64,000 bases of DNA from Candidatus Rikenella faecigallinarum (GCA_019113395.1 DXHL01000019.1:62001-126000), one strand, 5' to 3'; numbered from the stretch's first letter, positions 1-8,284 are shown. Notes: a model not told the origin generated them from the letters alone. Made by a program: numbers and translations.

Positions 1-37
1 CGGGGTGAACTACAAAATTCGGATGATTAAGGATTAA
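1..37 (+). CDS. C-terminal end of an upstream gene (partial)
   Basis: One frame is open from the left edge to a TAA at 35-37 and reads GVNYKIRMIKD. The other two plus frames stop at once or look unlike protein. The fragment is too short to name a family. It ends 70 nt before the chosen radC start, so it is probably the last codons of the preceding plus-strand gene. Confidence 0.35.
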   Translation, partial: GVNYKIRMIKD

Positions 38-107
38 CCTGCGCTTGGCGGGAGAGCGCATATCTTGCCCTCTTCGCCCCACCTCTTATTGCCCTCGCTT
101 CGACCCT

Positions 108-809
108 ATGCCGCATAAAAAGACCGAACACCGCTCCATCAAAGAGTGGGATGAAGCCGACCGACCCCGCGAAAAACTGATGCACTGCGGGGCAGCTGCC
201 CTGACCGATGCCGAACTCCTGGCCGTGCTTATCGGGTCGGGGACGGTCGAACATTCGGCCGTCGAAATCGGTCATCTGCTGTTGGAGTCTGTGAACGGCA
301 GCCTCGTAGAGTTGGGGCGCAAACCGCTGTCGGAGCTGCAGACGTTCAACGGCATCGGGTTGGCACGGGGCGTTAGCATTGCGGCGGCGCTCGAACTGGG
401 TCGGCGCCGCCGCGCGGCCGACCTGCCCGTCCCCGAACACATCAGCGGCAGCACGGATATTGTCACGCTCTTTCAACCGCTCCTGGCCGACCTGCCCCAC
501 GAAGAGGTATGGATACTGCTGCTGGCCCGTTCGAAACGGATTATCGAGCGGTTCCGCGTCAGCCAGGGAGGCATTGAAGCAACCGTCATCGACCCGCGCA
601 TCATCATCCGCCGGGCGTTGGACCGCAATGCCTCGGGCATCGTGTTGGTGCACAACCACCCGTCGGGCGATGCCCGCCCCAGCGAGCAGGATATGCTGAA
701 CACACAAAAGGTGCGGCTGGCGGCCTCCTATTTCGACATACGCCTGCTGGACCACGTGATAATTGCCGAGAGCGACACCTTCAGTTTTGCCGAGCACGGG
801 CTGCTCTAA
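108..809 (+). CDS. radC: RadC family JAB-domain protein
   Basis: This is a 233-residue protein of the usual RadC length. It has an N-terminal UPF0758 helical region, a helix-hairpin-helix-like stretch (TFNGIGLARG) and a C-terminal JAB/MPN metalloprotease-like domain with the zinc motif VHNHPSGD followed by the conserved D. RadC proteins were named for DNA repair, but their cellular role is unsettled. The ORF opens at 45, but the family start MPHKKTEHRSIKEW begins at the ATG at 108, so I trimmed it. No mobile element lies nearby, which favours the housekeeping copy over a plasmid/ICE copy. It is followed by rnhA on the same strand, 81 nt downstream and with its own promoter. Confidence 0.9.
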   Translation: MPHKKTEHRSIKEWDEADRPREKLMHCGAAALTDAELLAVLIGSGTVEHSAVEIGHLLLESVNGSLVELGRKPLSELQTFNGIGLARGVSIAAALELGRRRRAADLPVPEHISGSTDIVTLFQPLLADLPHEEVWILLLARSKRIIERFRVSQGGIEATVIDPRIIIRRALDRNASGIVLVHNHPSGDARPSEQDMLNTQKVRLAASYFDIRLLDHVIIAESDTFSFAEHGLL

Positions 810-874
810 CACTTATCCTCAGGCCTCTCCCACGCGACTGACGTAGCTTTTCGGCTCCTTTCCGCCAAAAATCC

Positions 875-882
875 TACCTTTG
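875..882 (+). promoter_or_regulatory. Bacteroidota -7 promoter element for rnhA
   Basis: TACCTTTG matches the Bacteroidota -7 consensus TAnnTTTG. It lies 8 nt before the rnhA ATG, giving a very short or leaderless mRNA start. No clear TTTG -33 box is visible at the usual distance. Confidence 0.5.
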
Positions 883-890
883 TACCCTCC

Positions 891-1388
891 ATGAACAACC
901 AGGTCACGATATACACGGACGGCTCCTCGCTCGGCAATCCCGGCCCGGGCGGTTTCGGGGTCGTACTGTTGTGGGGTCCCCACCGACGCGAAATCGCACA
1001 GGGATACCGCCTCACCACCAACAACCGCATGGAGCTGCTGGCGGTTATCACGGCTCTGGAGGCGCTCAAGCGCGACGGGCTGGAGGTGACGCTCTTCTCC
1101 GATTCGAAATATGTGATAGATGCCGTGCAGAAAGGATGGGTCTTCGGCTGGATGCGCAAAGGGTTTGCCGGCAAAAAGAACGAAGACCTCTGGCGGCGTT
1201 TTCTGAAGGTCTACGCCCGCCATCAGGTACGCTTCGTGTGGGTCAAGGGGCACAACAACAACGTGGAGAACGAACGTTGCGACCTGCTGGCCACCACTGC
1301 GGCCCGTGGCGGGGAGTTGCTCGAAGATACGGGCTATCGGCCCGAGGTCCCGACTCCGGCAGGCCTGCCGCTCGTCGAATCCCGATAG
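891..1388 (+). CDS. rnhA: Ribonuclease HI
   Basis: This 165-residue protein cleaves RNA in RNA-DNA hybrids and removes primers and R-loops in the cytoplasm. The RNase HI fold and acidic active site are visible: YTDGS near the N-terminus, MELLAV, SDSKY, and the C-terminal ERCDLLA aspartate after the KGHNNN handle. The length is near the classical 155 residues with a short unrelated tail (VPTPAGLPLVESR). The ATG at 891 is favoured by the promoter immediately upstream. A perfect stem-loop ends the unit after the stop codon. Confidence 0.95.
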   Translation: MNNQVTIYTDGSSLGNPGPGGFGVVLLWGPHRREIAQGYRLTTNNRMELLAVITALEALKRDGLEVTLFSDSKYVIDAVQKGWVFGWMRKGFAGKKNEDLWRRFLKVYARHQVRFVWVKGHNNNVENERCDLLATTAARGGELLEDTGYRPEVPTPAGLPLVESR

Positions 1389-1417
1389 GCCCGTCTGCCT
1401 CAACCCCGTACAAAACA

Positions 1418-1456
1418 ATTCGGGTCGGATGAAGCGATGCTTCATCCGACCCGAAT
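1418..1456. terminator. Perfect 18-bp stem-loop between rnhA and efp
   Basis: ATTCGGGTCGGATGAAGC, a 3-nt loop, and its exact reverse complement lie between two converging genes (rnhA on plus, efp on minus). It can serve as a bidirectional terminator. Confidence 0.75.
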
Positions 1457-1527
1457 GTATTCTCGGCAAACAGGTCCCGTAAGACCGGGGCACTCTGCCA
1501 TGCCTTCAGGCGAAAATCCCGCCCTAA

Positions 1528-2094
1528 CTATTTGATGCGTTCGTAATATTCACGCGTACGAGTATCGACACGGATGCGTTCGCCTGTATTGATAAAAAGC
1601 GGCACCTTAATCGTAGCACCTGTTTCCACGGTAGCCGGTTTCAGGGCATTCGACGAAGCAGTATCCCCCTTCAGCCCCGGTTCGGTATAGGTCACCTCCA
1701 TTTCGACCAACTGAGGCAACTCGGCCGACAACACCTGTTCGTTGTCCGTACGGAACATCACTTCGACAATCTCACCCTCTTTCATCAGGTCAGCATTGTC
1801 AATCAAGTTTTTGTCAATGACAATCTGTTCGAAGGTCTCGGTGTGCATGAAGTTGGCCCCCATGTCGTCTTCGTAGAGGAACTGGTATGGGCGGCGTTCC
1901 ACGCGAACCGGCTCAATCGGAGCACCTGCCGTAAAAGTATTGTCGATAGTGCGGCCGTTTTCGAGGTTTTTGAGTTTGGTGCGCACGAAAGCAGGACCTT
2001 TCCCCGGTTTCACGTGTTGGAAATCGACGATTTGGCAGGTCTTGCCGTTGAATTCGATGCACATCCCGATTTTAATATCTGCAGTAGTTGCCAT
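1528..2094 (-). CDS. efp: Translation elongation factor P
   Basis: This is a 188-residue protein, the exact standard length. EF-P enters stalled ribosomes and promotes peptide-bond formation at polyproline. The N-terminal KOW-like domain carries the tip loop VKPGKGPAF with lysine 32 in the position modified in other bacteria. The OB domains follow, with the signature [11 protein letters not shown] and the C-terminal [14 protein letters not shown]. No epmA/epmB-type modification gene is in the window, so whether this lysine is modified is unknown. It has a textbook promoter 50 nt upstream and converges on rnhA. Confidence 0.97.
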   Translation of the reverse strand: MATTADIKIGMCIEFNGKTCQIVDFQHVKPGKGPAFVRTKLKNLENGRTIDNTFTAGAPIEPVRVERRPYQFLYEDDMGANFMHTETFEQIVIDKNLIDNADLMKEGEIVEVMFRTDNEQVLSAELPQLVEMEVTYTEPGLKGDTASSNALKPATVETGATIKVPLFINTGERIRVDTRTREYYERIK

Positions 2095-2143
2095 GTATGA
2101 TAAATGTTTAGTGTAAGCTATGTATCATGTATTGCAAGCGCCG

Positions 2144-2175
2144 CAAAGTTAGGAAAAAAGCGTGCTTTACGCAAA
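2144..2175 (-). promoter_or_regulatory. Consensus Bacteroidota promoter of efp
   Basis: Read on the minus strand this is TTTG, 20 nt, TAACTTTG, which matches both Bacteroidota boxes with correct spacing. It lies 50 nt upstream of the efp ATG. Confidence 0.7.
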
Positions 2176-2619
2176 CCAGGGTTTCACCCACTCCACGACC
2201 ACGGCCCAGCCCACGAAGCGGGCCGTTTTTCCGATGAGCATGAAGAGTGCCACCTGCCAGGGGTTTACCTTGTAGAACCCGAGCCCCAGGGCAAAGAGGT
2301 CGCCCACCAGCGGCAGCCACGAGAGGAAAGCCAGCCACGCGCCCCAACGGTCGATGCGTGATTTTTGTTTTTCGAGGGTTTCGGGTTTTACTTTGAACCA
2401 CCGTTCAATCCACTCCCATCGTCCGGCATGCCCCATCCAGTAGGAAATCATCCCGCCGGCCCAGTTTCCGAGCGAGGCGACGATGACCGTCACCACGACA
2501 TTGCCGCCGGCAGCCAGCATTCCGACCAGCAGGAAATCCGAGCTGAAGGGGATAATGGTAGCGGCCAACAGGGCTCCGATAAAGAGCCCGAAATATCCTA
2601 AATCAAGCAGCCACTCCAT
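2167..2619 (-). CDS. YqaA/DedA-family inner membrane protein
   Basis: This is a 150-residue protein with about four hydrophobic segments and the SNARE-associated/DedA-like pattern: an N-terminal re-entrant stretch (ATIIPFSSDFLLVGM), GNWAGGMISYWMGHAG, and a charged middle loop before WGAWLAFLSWLPLVGD. YqaA-type proteins are short DedA relatives. Larger DedA proteins flip phospholipid or undecaprenyl-phosphate carriers, but the substrate of this group is not established. The gene starts 48 nt after the deacetylase stop on the same strand, so the two are probably cotranscribed. The efp promoter overlaps its 3' end. Confidence 0.8.
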   Translation of the reverse strand: MEWLLDLGYFGLFIGALLAATIIPFSSDFLLVGMLAAGGNVVVTVIVASLGNWAGGMISYWMGHAGRWEWIERWFKVKPETLEKQKSRIDRWGAWLAFLSWLPLVGDLFALGLGFYKVNPWQVALFMLIGKTARFVGWAVVVEWVKPWFA

Positions 2620-2667
2620 GGGTCAGGCAATTTGAATGTACAAACGGTCATTCAAGAGAGACGAGGG

Positions 2668-3276
2668 TTATAGTTCGATACTTCGGCAATGGAGCCCCTC
2701 GCGCTGGATAGCCTCCAGCACACGGGGCAGGGCATAATAGAGGTTTCGGGAGGCTTTGACCGAGTCGTGGAAGACGACAATGGAGCCTTCGTGAAGGTGC
2801 CGTGCGACATTGCGCACACAGGCTTCGGGCGAGACGGCCCGCGAATAGTCACGGCTCAACACATCCCACATGATAATGTGATAACGCTCCGAGAGGCGGC
2901 GAATCTGGCTGCGGGTGACCCGTCCGTAGGGTGGACGGTAGAGATTGGTTCGAATCAGTCCGTTGGCCAGGTCGGCATCCTCCAGATAACGCCCCGTCGG
3001 CGTCCCCCACCCTTTGATATGGCTGTAGGAGTGGTTTCCCACGGCGTGGCCCCGCGCCTTGATTTTCCGAAAAATATCGGGGTGCATCTCGACGTTTTTC
3101 CCAAGGCAGAAAAAGGTTGCCTTGGCGTCGTAACGGTCCAGCGTGTCAAGCACCCAGGGAGTCACCTCGGGCGTGGGACCGTCGTCAAAGGTCAGGAAAA
3201 TGGAACCCGGCTCCCGCAAGTTCCAGTGGAGCTCCGGGAAGAGGCGTTTGATAAATTTCGGCGGGCGAAAATACAT
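2668..3276 (-). CDS. Polysaccharide deacetylase (NodB-type, CE4)
   Basis: This 202-residue enzyme has the carbohydrate esterase 4 motifs in order: TFDDGP (catalytic base and metal aspartate), HSYSH (metal histidines), RPPYG, a WDVLSRDY segment and FHDS near the end. CE4 enzymes remove acetyl groups from N-acetylglucosamine or N-acetylmuramic acid polymers. No signal peptide or membrane anchor is evident, so either it acts in the cytoplasm or the start is misjudged. I chose MYFRPPKF (ATG at 3274-3276) over the ORF start at 3294 because a promoter element sits at 3310-3317. It is upstream of, and probably cotranscribed with, the YqaA-like gene. Confidence 0.85.
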   Translation of the reverse strand: MYFRPPKFIKRLFPELHWNLREPGSIFLTFDDGPTPEVTPWVLDTLDRYDAKATFFCLGKNVEMHPDIFRKIKARGHAVGNHSYSHIKGWGTPTGRYLEDADLANGLIRTNLYRPPYGRVTRSQIRRLSERYHIIMWDVLSRDYSRAVSPEACVRNVARHLHEGSIVVFHDSVKASRNLYYALPRVLEAIQREGLHCRSIEL

Positions 3277-3309
3277 ACCGGCAATGCAGCGCAAAGATTA
3301 GCTGCCAGA

Positions 3310-3317
3310 CAAAGATA
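3310..3317 (-). promoter_or_regulatory. -7 promoter element for the deacetylase gene
   Basis: On the minus strand this reads TATCTTTG, a match to TAnnTTTG, 33 nt upstream of the chosen ATG. No good -33 box was seen. Confidence 0.45.
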
Positions 3318-3383
3318 GCAAAAAGCACACCATTCTCACCGAAGGATACGAGACGCAGCAGGAGAGGTTCCAAAGATTTTCGT

Positions 3384-3391
3384 ATATTTGT
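3384..3391 (+). promoter_or_regulatory. -7 promoter element for the DUF4837 gene
   Basis: TATATTTG matches TAnnTTTG and lies 68 nt upstream of the lipoprotein ATG in the divergent intergenic region. Confidence 0.5.
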
Positions 3392-3459
3392 CCATATAAG
3401 GCCGCCCGAGCCCTCGACCCACCACGGGCAGCCACCGAACCCTCGCTATCTCATCGCTT

Positions 3460-4455
3460 ATGAAAACCCTCCTGACCTCCTGCATGCTCACCGTCGCCCT
3501 GTTGCTGACGGGCTGTTTTTCGGGCGAGGTGAAAGTATCCTCGACCGGCAAACCGTATGAACTTTTTGTGGTCACCCCCTCCGACCTGTGGCAGGGTGTT
3601 GCCGGTGACTCCGTGCGTGCCTTTTTCGGCAGTCCGGTCGAGATGATTAACCAGCCCGAACCGCTGTTTACGCTCTTCAGCGTGCCGCCGGCAAGCTACA
3701 AGTCCACGGTCAGCAAACACCGCAACATCCTGATTCTGAAAACGGGCGACCAATACTCGAAATCCGACATGACCGCCAGCTACGATGTCAATTCGGCTCC
3801 GCAGCTCGAAGTGACCATCACCTCGCCTTCGGCCGACTCGCTGGCCGCCTTTGTCCACACCTACGGCAATGAACTGGTCAAACTCTTTGAGATTACCGAA
3901 CGGGAGCGACTCGTGACGCGGGCCATGAAATACAAAGACGCCAGGATTGCAGAGCGGATTCGGCAAAAATTCGGGTTCGAGATGAGTGTCCCCGAGGGGT
4001 ATCGCATTCGGCTGGACACCACCAATTTTCTGTGGATATCGCTCGAATTCCCCCTCTCGAGCGTGGGTTTCTCCATCTACACCTACCCGGCCGACACGGT
4101 GGCAGGACACTACCTTGGGGCTGGCAATATTCTTGCGGCGCGGAATGCGGCCGTGATGCAGATTCCAGGCCCATCGGACGGCAGCTACATGACCACCAGC
4201 ACGGCCATACTCCCCGACCAGAAACTCCTGACCGTCGGAGGACGAGAGTGGACCCAGTTGCGCGGCTTCTGGGACGTCAAAGGGGATTTCATGGGGGGCC
4301 CGTTCATCAACTACACCACCTATGATGCCAAAAACAATCGGATAATTGCCGTGGACGGGTACGTATACTCGCCTTCGCCCAACAATAACGTACCGATGCG
4401 GGATTATGTGCGGCAGGTCGAAGCGATATTTATGACGGTCGAGGTGCTGGAATAG
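3460..4455 (+). CDS. DUF4837 family lipoprotein
   Basis: This 331-residue protein starts with a lipoprotein signal peptide whose lipobox is LLTGC (cysteine 19). I recognise the rest as the Bacteroidota family DUF4837: a repeated alpha/beta layout with conserved stretches such as WISLEFPLSSVGFSIYTYP and REWTQLRGFWDVKGDFMGG. The function of the family is unknown. The charged and aromatic exported domain suggests an envelope role. It is transcribed alone between a divergent deacetylase and a terminator. Confidence 0.85.
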   Translation: MKTLLTSCMLTVALLLTGCFSGEVKVSSTGKPYELFVVTPSDLWQGVAGDSVRAFFGSPVEMINQPEPLFTLFSVPPASYKSTVSKHRNILILKTGDQYSKSDMTASYDVNSAPQLEVTITSPSADSLAAFVHTYGNELVKLFEITERERLVTRAMKYKDARIAERIRQKFGFEMSVPEGYRIRLDTTNFLWISLEFPLSSVGFSIYTYPADTVAGHYLGAGNILAARNAAVMQIPGPSDGSYMTTSTAILPDQKLLTVGGREWTQLRGFWDVKGDFMGGPFINYTTYDAKNNRIIAVDGYVYSPSPNNNVPMRDYVRQVEAIFMTVEVLE

Positions 4456-4532
4456 TTTTCCGCACCGCATCTTCGCGCCTTGGATTTTATGGCGGGGCGA
4501 CACTCTGCATCTTCACGCAGAGGGAAAATATC

Positions 4533-4568
4533 GCAGCGGCGCATCCCACCCGTGGGATGCGCCGCTGC
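4533..4568 (+). terminator. 16-17 bp stem-loop after the DUF4837 gene
   Basis: GCAGCGGCGCATCCCA pairs perfectly with TGGGATGCGCCGCTGC across a 4-nt centre. It lies 78 nt after the stop and 74 nt before the next ATG. There is no T-tract, so it may act as a terminator or as an mRNA 3'-end stabiliser. Confidence 0.6.
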
Positions 4569-4641
4569 CACTCAGCCCCCCTGCCCGTAACCGGCACATT
4601 GTGGCAAGCCTCATTCCGACAACCCTTTACACCTCCGCCCC

Positions 4642-5385
4642 ATGAACACCGCCCAACCCCTCAAACCCCTATATACCCGAATCATCGACGCCCTCAATGT
4701 GCTGGTGCTGCTCGGGGCACTGGCCATCGTCGCCTCCCTCTCCTACGACATCCTTACCATCGGCCGCTATCGACCCGAAAGCCCCCTGATGCTCGACATT
4801 CAACTCGTGGTCTGCACCATCTTCATTCTCGACTTTCTGGTGCGATGGATTATCAGCCCCCACAAAGGACGTTTCGTAGCCCGCAACTTCATGCTGCTGC
4901 TCTTCTCCATCCCCTACCTGAACATCCTCCACTACTCGCAAATTGAGGTATCGCACCAAGTACACTACCTGTTGGGCTTCGTGCCGCTGCTCCGGGGCGG
5001 ATACGGCCTGGTGATGATAACGCGCTGGTTCACACGCCGCAGCGCCACCAGCCTGATGGTCTCCTACCTCTCGATACTGGTGGCCGTCACCTACTTTATC
5101 AGTCTGATATTCTTTGTGGTGGAACGGGGCGTCAATCCGGGGGTTAAGGATTATTGGGATGCGCTGTGGTGGGCCTGTATGGATATGACCACCGTCGGCT
5201 GCGACATTGTGGCGGTGACCCCCATCGGAAAAATTATCTCCTTTATTTTAGCGGCGGCAGGGATAATGATGCTGCCCATCTTCACGGTTTACATCACGGA
5301 CCGGATTGCACACAGCCGCAACGGAAACGACAAGAATGCGACATCAGAGAGCGCGTCAGACGCAGGAGCAAAGACAAGCGAATAA
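4642..5385 (+). CDS. Voltage-gated-like ion channel with atypical filter
   Basis: This is a 247-residue membrane protein of the ion_trans type. Hydrophobic segments S1-S3 (residues about 15-100), a short arginine-containing S4-like stretch (LLRGG...ITRWFTRRS, about 117-134), S5, a pore helix (YWDALWWACMDM) and S6 are visible. Where potassium channels have TVGYGD, this protein has TTVGCD (residues 183-188). The TVG part of the potassium filter is kept but the YG is replaced, so ion selectivity cannot be assumed. The C-terminal tail is short and polar. It is followed by a convergent minus-strand operon 28 nt away. Confidence 0.75.
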   Translation: MNTAQPLKPLYTRIIDALNVLVLLGALAIVASLSYDILTIGRYRPESPLMLDIQLVVCTIFILDFLVRWIISPHKGRFVARNFMLLLFSIPYLNILHYSQIEVSHQVHYLLGFVPLLRGGYGLVMITRWFTRRSATSLMVSYLSILVAVTYFISLIFFVVERGVNPGVKDYWDALWWACMDMTTVGCDIVAVTPIGKIISFILAAAGIMMLPIFTVYITDRIAHSRNGNDKNATSESASDAGAKTSE

Positions 5386-5413
5386 CAGGCTTCTTGACAA
5401 AAGTGGTATGCCC

Positions 5414-5971
5414 CTACTGGTTCAGAAAGGTACGGCGCCAGCGCAACGGAGCCTCCAGTACTTGTTCCCAAGCCTGCTGCTGCCGATTGAGATAGGCCCC
5501 GAAGGTGTAGGTCGGTTCACCGCTGCGGCGCGACACCGCCCCCATATCGACGGCTGCCTGCTGCCAGTTGCGCCCCGCCAGGTCGTAACACATCACCACC
5601 TCCCGTAATGACAGTTTGGGGGAGGCGGCTTGCAAAGCCAACGCATAAGCCGTTGCGCCCCAGTTACGGTCGCAGCGTTCAAACAGCCAGGTCAGATTTC
5701 GTTTGTCCCCTTTCAGGACCTTGTAGGTAGAGAGCAGGTCGGTGCTGAAGTGCGCGACATCGCGTTCGGCCACCATCTCTCCCAGGCGGATAAAAGCCTG
5801 TGTTGGATTTTGCGACAGGGCAGGCTGCCGACGGGCATCACGAGCCACCGCCGCCGTGCTGTCGCCGCGGGGAAAAGCCTCGCCGCCATGCGCCACTGCC
5901 ACGCCTGCACACAAAAGCCAAATAAGAGAGGCACTACGCAAAAAAAGAGTGTGAAAATCGTGTTTCACCAT
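5414..5971 (-). CDS. Secreted protein of unknown function
   Basis: The chosen start MVKHDFHTLFLRS (ATG at 5969-5971) gives 185 residues with a signal peptide ending near AVAHGGEA. The ORF track extends further upstream but into non-signal sequence. The mature part is helical, with RNLTWLFERCDRNWGATAYALALQ and a basic C-terminus (APLRWRRTFLNQ). I do not recognise the family. It begins 34 nt after tsaE on the same strand, so the two are likely cotranscribed. Confidence 0.6.
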   Translation of the reverse strand: MVKHDFHTLFLRSASLIWLLCAGVAVAHGGEAFPRGDSTAAVARDARRQPALSQNPTQAFIRLGEMVAERDVAHFSTDLLSTYKVLKGDKRNLTWLFERCDRNWGATAYALALQAASPKLSLREVVMCYDLAGRNWQQAAVDMGAVSRRSGEPTYTFGAYLNRQQQAWEQVLEAPLRWRRTFLNQ

Positions 5972-6005
5972 AGGAAAAGTCTGCAGACAAGCGGAGGGCA
6001 GGCGG

Positions 6006-6473
6006 TTAATCTTCCATTTCGAGCACCCGGGTATCCTCATCCAGCGCCGTGAGCCGTACCCGCAGCGCATCCTCGGGTATCAGTTCTTCGATTTTCTCGG
6101 GCCACTCGACCAGACACAAATCACCGCTGAAGAAATACTCCTCATACCCAAAGTCGAAAGCCTCTTCGACCGACCGAATGCGGTAAAAGTCAAAATGGTA
6201 GACCGGACCGTCAAACCGTGGATTTTTCGGACGTTCATCGTCGTCGGTCGCGGTCTGCGGTTCATAGACATTGACTATCGCAAACGAGGGGCTGTTCACC
6301 TCCTGCGGGTCTATCCCGAGCTGTCGGCACATCTCTTTGATGAGCGTAGTTTTCCCGGCTCCCATCGCCCCGTAAAAAGCGATAATGGAGGCCTGGCGCG
6401 CAGCCGCCTCCGACAACAACACCTCGGCCGCCTCCGGCAAATCCGACAAACCCTTAATCGTAATACTCTTCAT
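6006..6473 (-). CDS. tsaE: tRNA threonylcarbamoyladenosine biosynthesis ATPase TsaE
   Basis: This 155-residue P-loop ATPase supports the TsaBD complex that makes the t6A modification of ANN-decoding tRNAs. Walker A GAMGAGKTT is at residues 35-43. The family motifs NSPSFAIVNVYE, VYHFDFYRI and CLVEWPEKI follow. The length is normal apart from an acidic insertion (TATDDDERPKN, about residue 74-84). It lies 43 nt downstream of porX and 34 nt upstream of the secreted orphan on the same strand. Confidence 0.95.
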   Translation of the reverse strand: MKSITIKGLSDLPEAAEVLLSEAAARQASIIAFYGAMGAGKTTLIKEMCRQLGIDPQEVNSPSFAIVNVYEPQTATDDDERPKNPRFDGPVYHFDFYRIRSVEEAFDFGYEEYFFSGDLCLVEWPEKIEELIPEDALRVRLTALDEDTRVLEMED

Positions 6474-6516
6474 ACAGATGATTTGGGTGCAAGATACGAC
6501 TTTTGCCGCAATATCC

Positions 6517-8067
6517 CTATTTCGGGTTCAGGACAATGTAGGGCACCATCATCTCCTCCATCGAGATACCCCCGTGCTGAAAGGTATTCTTGTAGTAGCG
6601 CACATGCTGGTTGAAGTTGTTCGGATAGACCAGGAAATCGTGGTCGTAGGCAAAAATATAGGTCGAGGTGAGGTTCGACTTGGGCAGGTGCGCCTCTTCG
6701 GGTTTGGTGATGGCAAAGACCTGCTTGGGGTCGTAATTGAGGTTGCGCCCGCTCTTGTAGCGCAGGTTGGGCGAGGTCTCGCGGTCGCCGATAACCTTCA
6801 CCGGGTTGTCCACCCGAATGGTACCGTGATCCGACGTGATGACAATCGTATGACCGCGTTCCGAGAGCTGTTTCATGATTTCCCACAGGTCCGAGTGTTC
6901 GAACCACGACCGCGTGAGCGACCGGAAAGCCACCTCCTCTTCGGCCAATTCGCGGATTATCTCGCTTTCGGTGCGGGCGTGGGAGAGGATGTCCAGAAAG
7001 TTGTAAACCACCACCGAAAGGTCCACCGTCGAGAGACGGTCGATGTTTTCGAGCAATTTTTTGCCCTGTTCGGGGCGGATGAGTTTGTCGAAACTCATCC
7101 GATAGGGTTTGCCGAACTGTTGCAACTGCCGACGCAGGAAATCCTCCTCGTAGCGATTCTTGCCCCCCTCCTGGTTGTCGTTGAGCCAGAGGTCCGGCAT
7201 CAGTTTCGAAATAGCCAGCGGTGTCAGACCCGCAAACAACGCATTCCGTGCATACTGAGTCGCCGTCGGCAGAATGGCACAATAGAACTCCTCGCTGGCA
7301 ATATCGAAATAATTGTGCAACAGGGGGCGTATCATGAGCCACTGGTCGTAGCGGAAGTTGTCGATAAGCAGGAAAGTGGTTTTTTTCGACTTGTCCACCA
7401 CCGGGAAGAGCCGCTGCCGCAACAAGGTGTGCGAGAGAACAGGCCGCTCGGGGTCGCTGTCATCGAACCACCCGAGGTAGTTGCTCCGTACGAAGCGCGC
7501 ATAGAGGTCATTGGCCTCCTTGAACTGGTAGGAGAGGATTTCTCGGACACTGGTATCGCTCGACTCCGAAAGCTCGATATCCCACTGCACCAGTTTGCGA
7601 TAAATATCGGTCCACTCGGCAAAACTCTTCGCATCGGAGAGCGCCACGGAGATTTTCCCAAAGTCGGAACGGTAGTCTGCCGTGCTCTTCTCCGAGACGA
7701 GCTGCTGCTGGTGAACGTTCTTCTTTATCGAGAGCAGCACCTGGTTCGGATTGACCGGTTTTATCAGGTAGTCGGCAATTTTCGAGCCCACGGCACGGTC
7801 CATGATGTTCTCCTCCTCGGACTTGGTCACCATCACCACGGGCGTGGTCGGTGCATGGGCCTTGATTTGGGGCAGGGTCTCGAGCCCCGTCATCCCGGGC
7901 ATCATTTCGTCCAGGATTATCAGGTCAAAGGGTTTCTGCTGCACCAGGTCAACGGCATCATAACCGTTGTTGCAGGTCTCTACCTCGTACCCTTTGTTCT
8001 GCAGAAAGAGGATGTGGGGCTTGAGCAGTTCGATTTCGTCATCGACCCAGAGTATGCGTACGTTCAT
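6517..8067 (-). CDS. porX: PorX-type response regulator with PglZ domain
   Basis: This 516-residue protein starts with a CheY-like receiver domain (MNVRILWVDDE..., phosphoacceptor aspartate 53 in IILDEMMPG, conserved lysine in YLIKPVNP). A helical linker follows, then an alkaline-phosphatase-superfamily PglZ domain (FLLIDNFRYDQW, ILPTATQYAR, VITSDHGTIRV). PorX regulates the type IX secretion system in Porphyromonas and Flavobacterium, and its PglZ domain has been described as a zinc phosphodiesterase. Homologues also occur in Bacteroidota without a clear type IX system. I trimmed 21 residues from the ORF start to MNVRILWVDD. No cognate PorY kinase or sigma factor is in the window. Confidence 0.92.
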   Translation of the reverse strand: MNVRILWVDDEIELLKPHILFLQNKGYEVETCNNGYDAVDLVQQKPFDLIILDEMMPGMTGLETLPQIKAHAPTTPVVMVTKSEEENIMDRAVGSKIADYLIKPVNPNQVLLSIKKNVHQQQLVSEKSTADYRSDFGKISVALSDAKSFAEWTDIYRKLVQWDIELSESSDTSVREILSYQFKEANDLYARFVRSNYLGWFDDSDPERPVLSHTLLRQRLFPVVDKSKKTTFLLIDNFRYDQWLMIRPLLHNYFDIASEEFYCAILPTATQYARNALFAGLTPLAISKLMPDLWLNDNQEGGKNRYEEDFLRRQLQQFGKPYRMSFDKLIRPEQGKKLLENIDRLSTVDLSVVVYNFLDILSHARTESEIIRELAEEEVAFRSLTRSWFEHSDLWEIMKQLSERGHTIVITSDHGTIRVDNPVKVIGDRETSPNLRYKSGRNLNYDPKQVFAITKPEEAHLPKSNLTSTYIFAYDHDFLVYPNNFNQHVRYYKNTFQHGGISMEEMMVPYIVLNPK

Positions 8068-8145
8068 AAGGAGTGTAATCGTTAGGTTAGTTTTGTCGCC
8101 CGCAAGAGGATTTCCGCACCGTCGCCACACACCCCCCTCCTGCGA

Positions 8146-8159
8146 AGTATAAATATACT
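8146..8159. promoter_or_regulatory. AT-rich inverted repeat upstream of porX
   Basis: AGTATA-AA-TATACT is a 6-bp inverted repeat 79 nt upstream of porX in otherwise GC-rich DNA. It overlaps a weak -7-like TATATTTA on the minus strand, so it could be a promoter or an operator. Nothing else is recognisable in the 8068-8222 gap. Confidence 0.3.
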
Positions 8160-8222
8160 AAATAACGACGAAAACCGTAGCTTTTATTGTCTGTTCACGG
8201 GATTTCTCCCACCCACACCCCT

Positions 8223-8260
8223 AAAAAACGGCGGCTCCTCCAAGAATGGAGGAGCCGCCG
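8223..8260 (-). terminator. Intrinsic terminator of metY
   Basis: On the minus strand a perfect 14-bp stem (CGGCGGCTCCTCCA and its complement, 4-nt loop) is followed directly by six T residues, 25 nt after the metY stop. Confidence 0.9.
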
Positions 8261-8284
8261 CACAACACTTCAACAGGAACAAGC

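Noticed and set aside
6385-8085. 566-residue plus-strand ORF opposite porX
   Set aside because: Antisense shadow of a well-supported gene, with no recognisable motif and no promoter.
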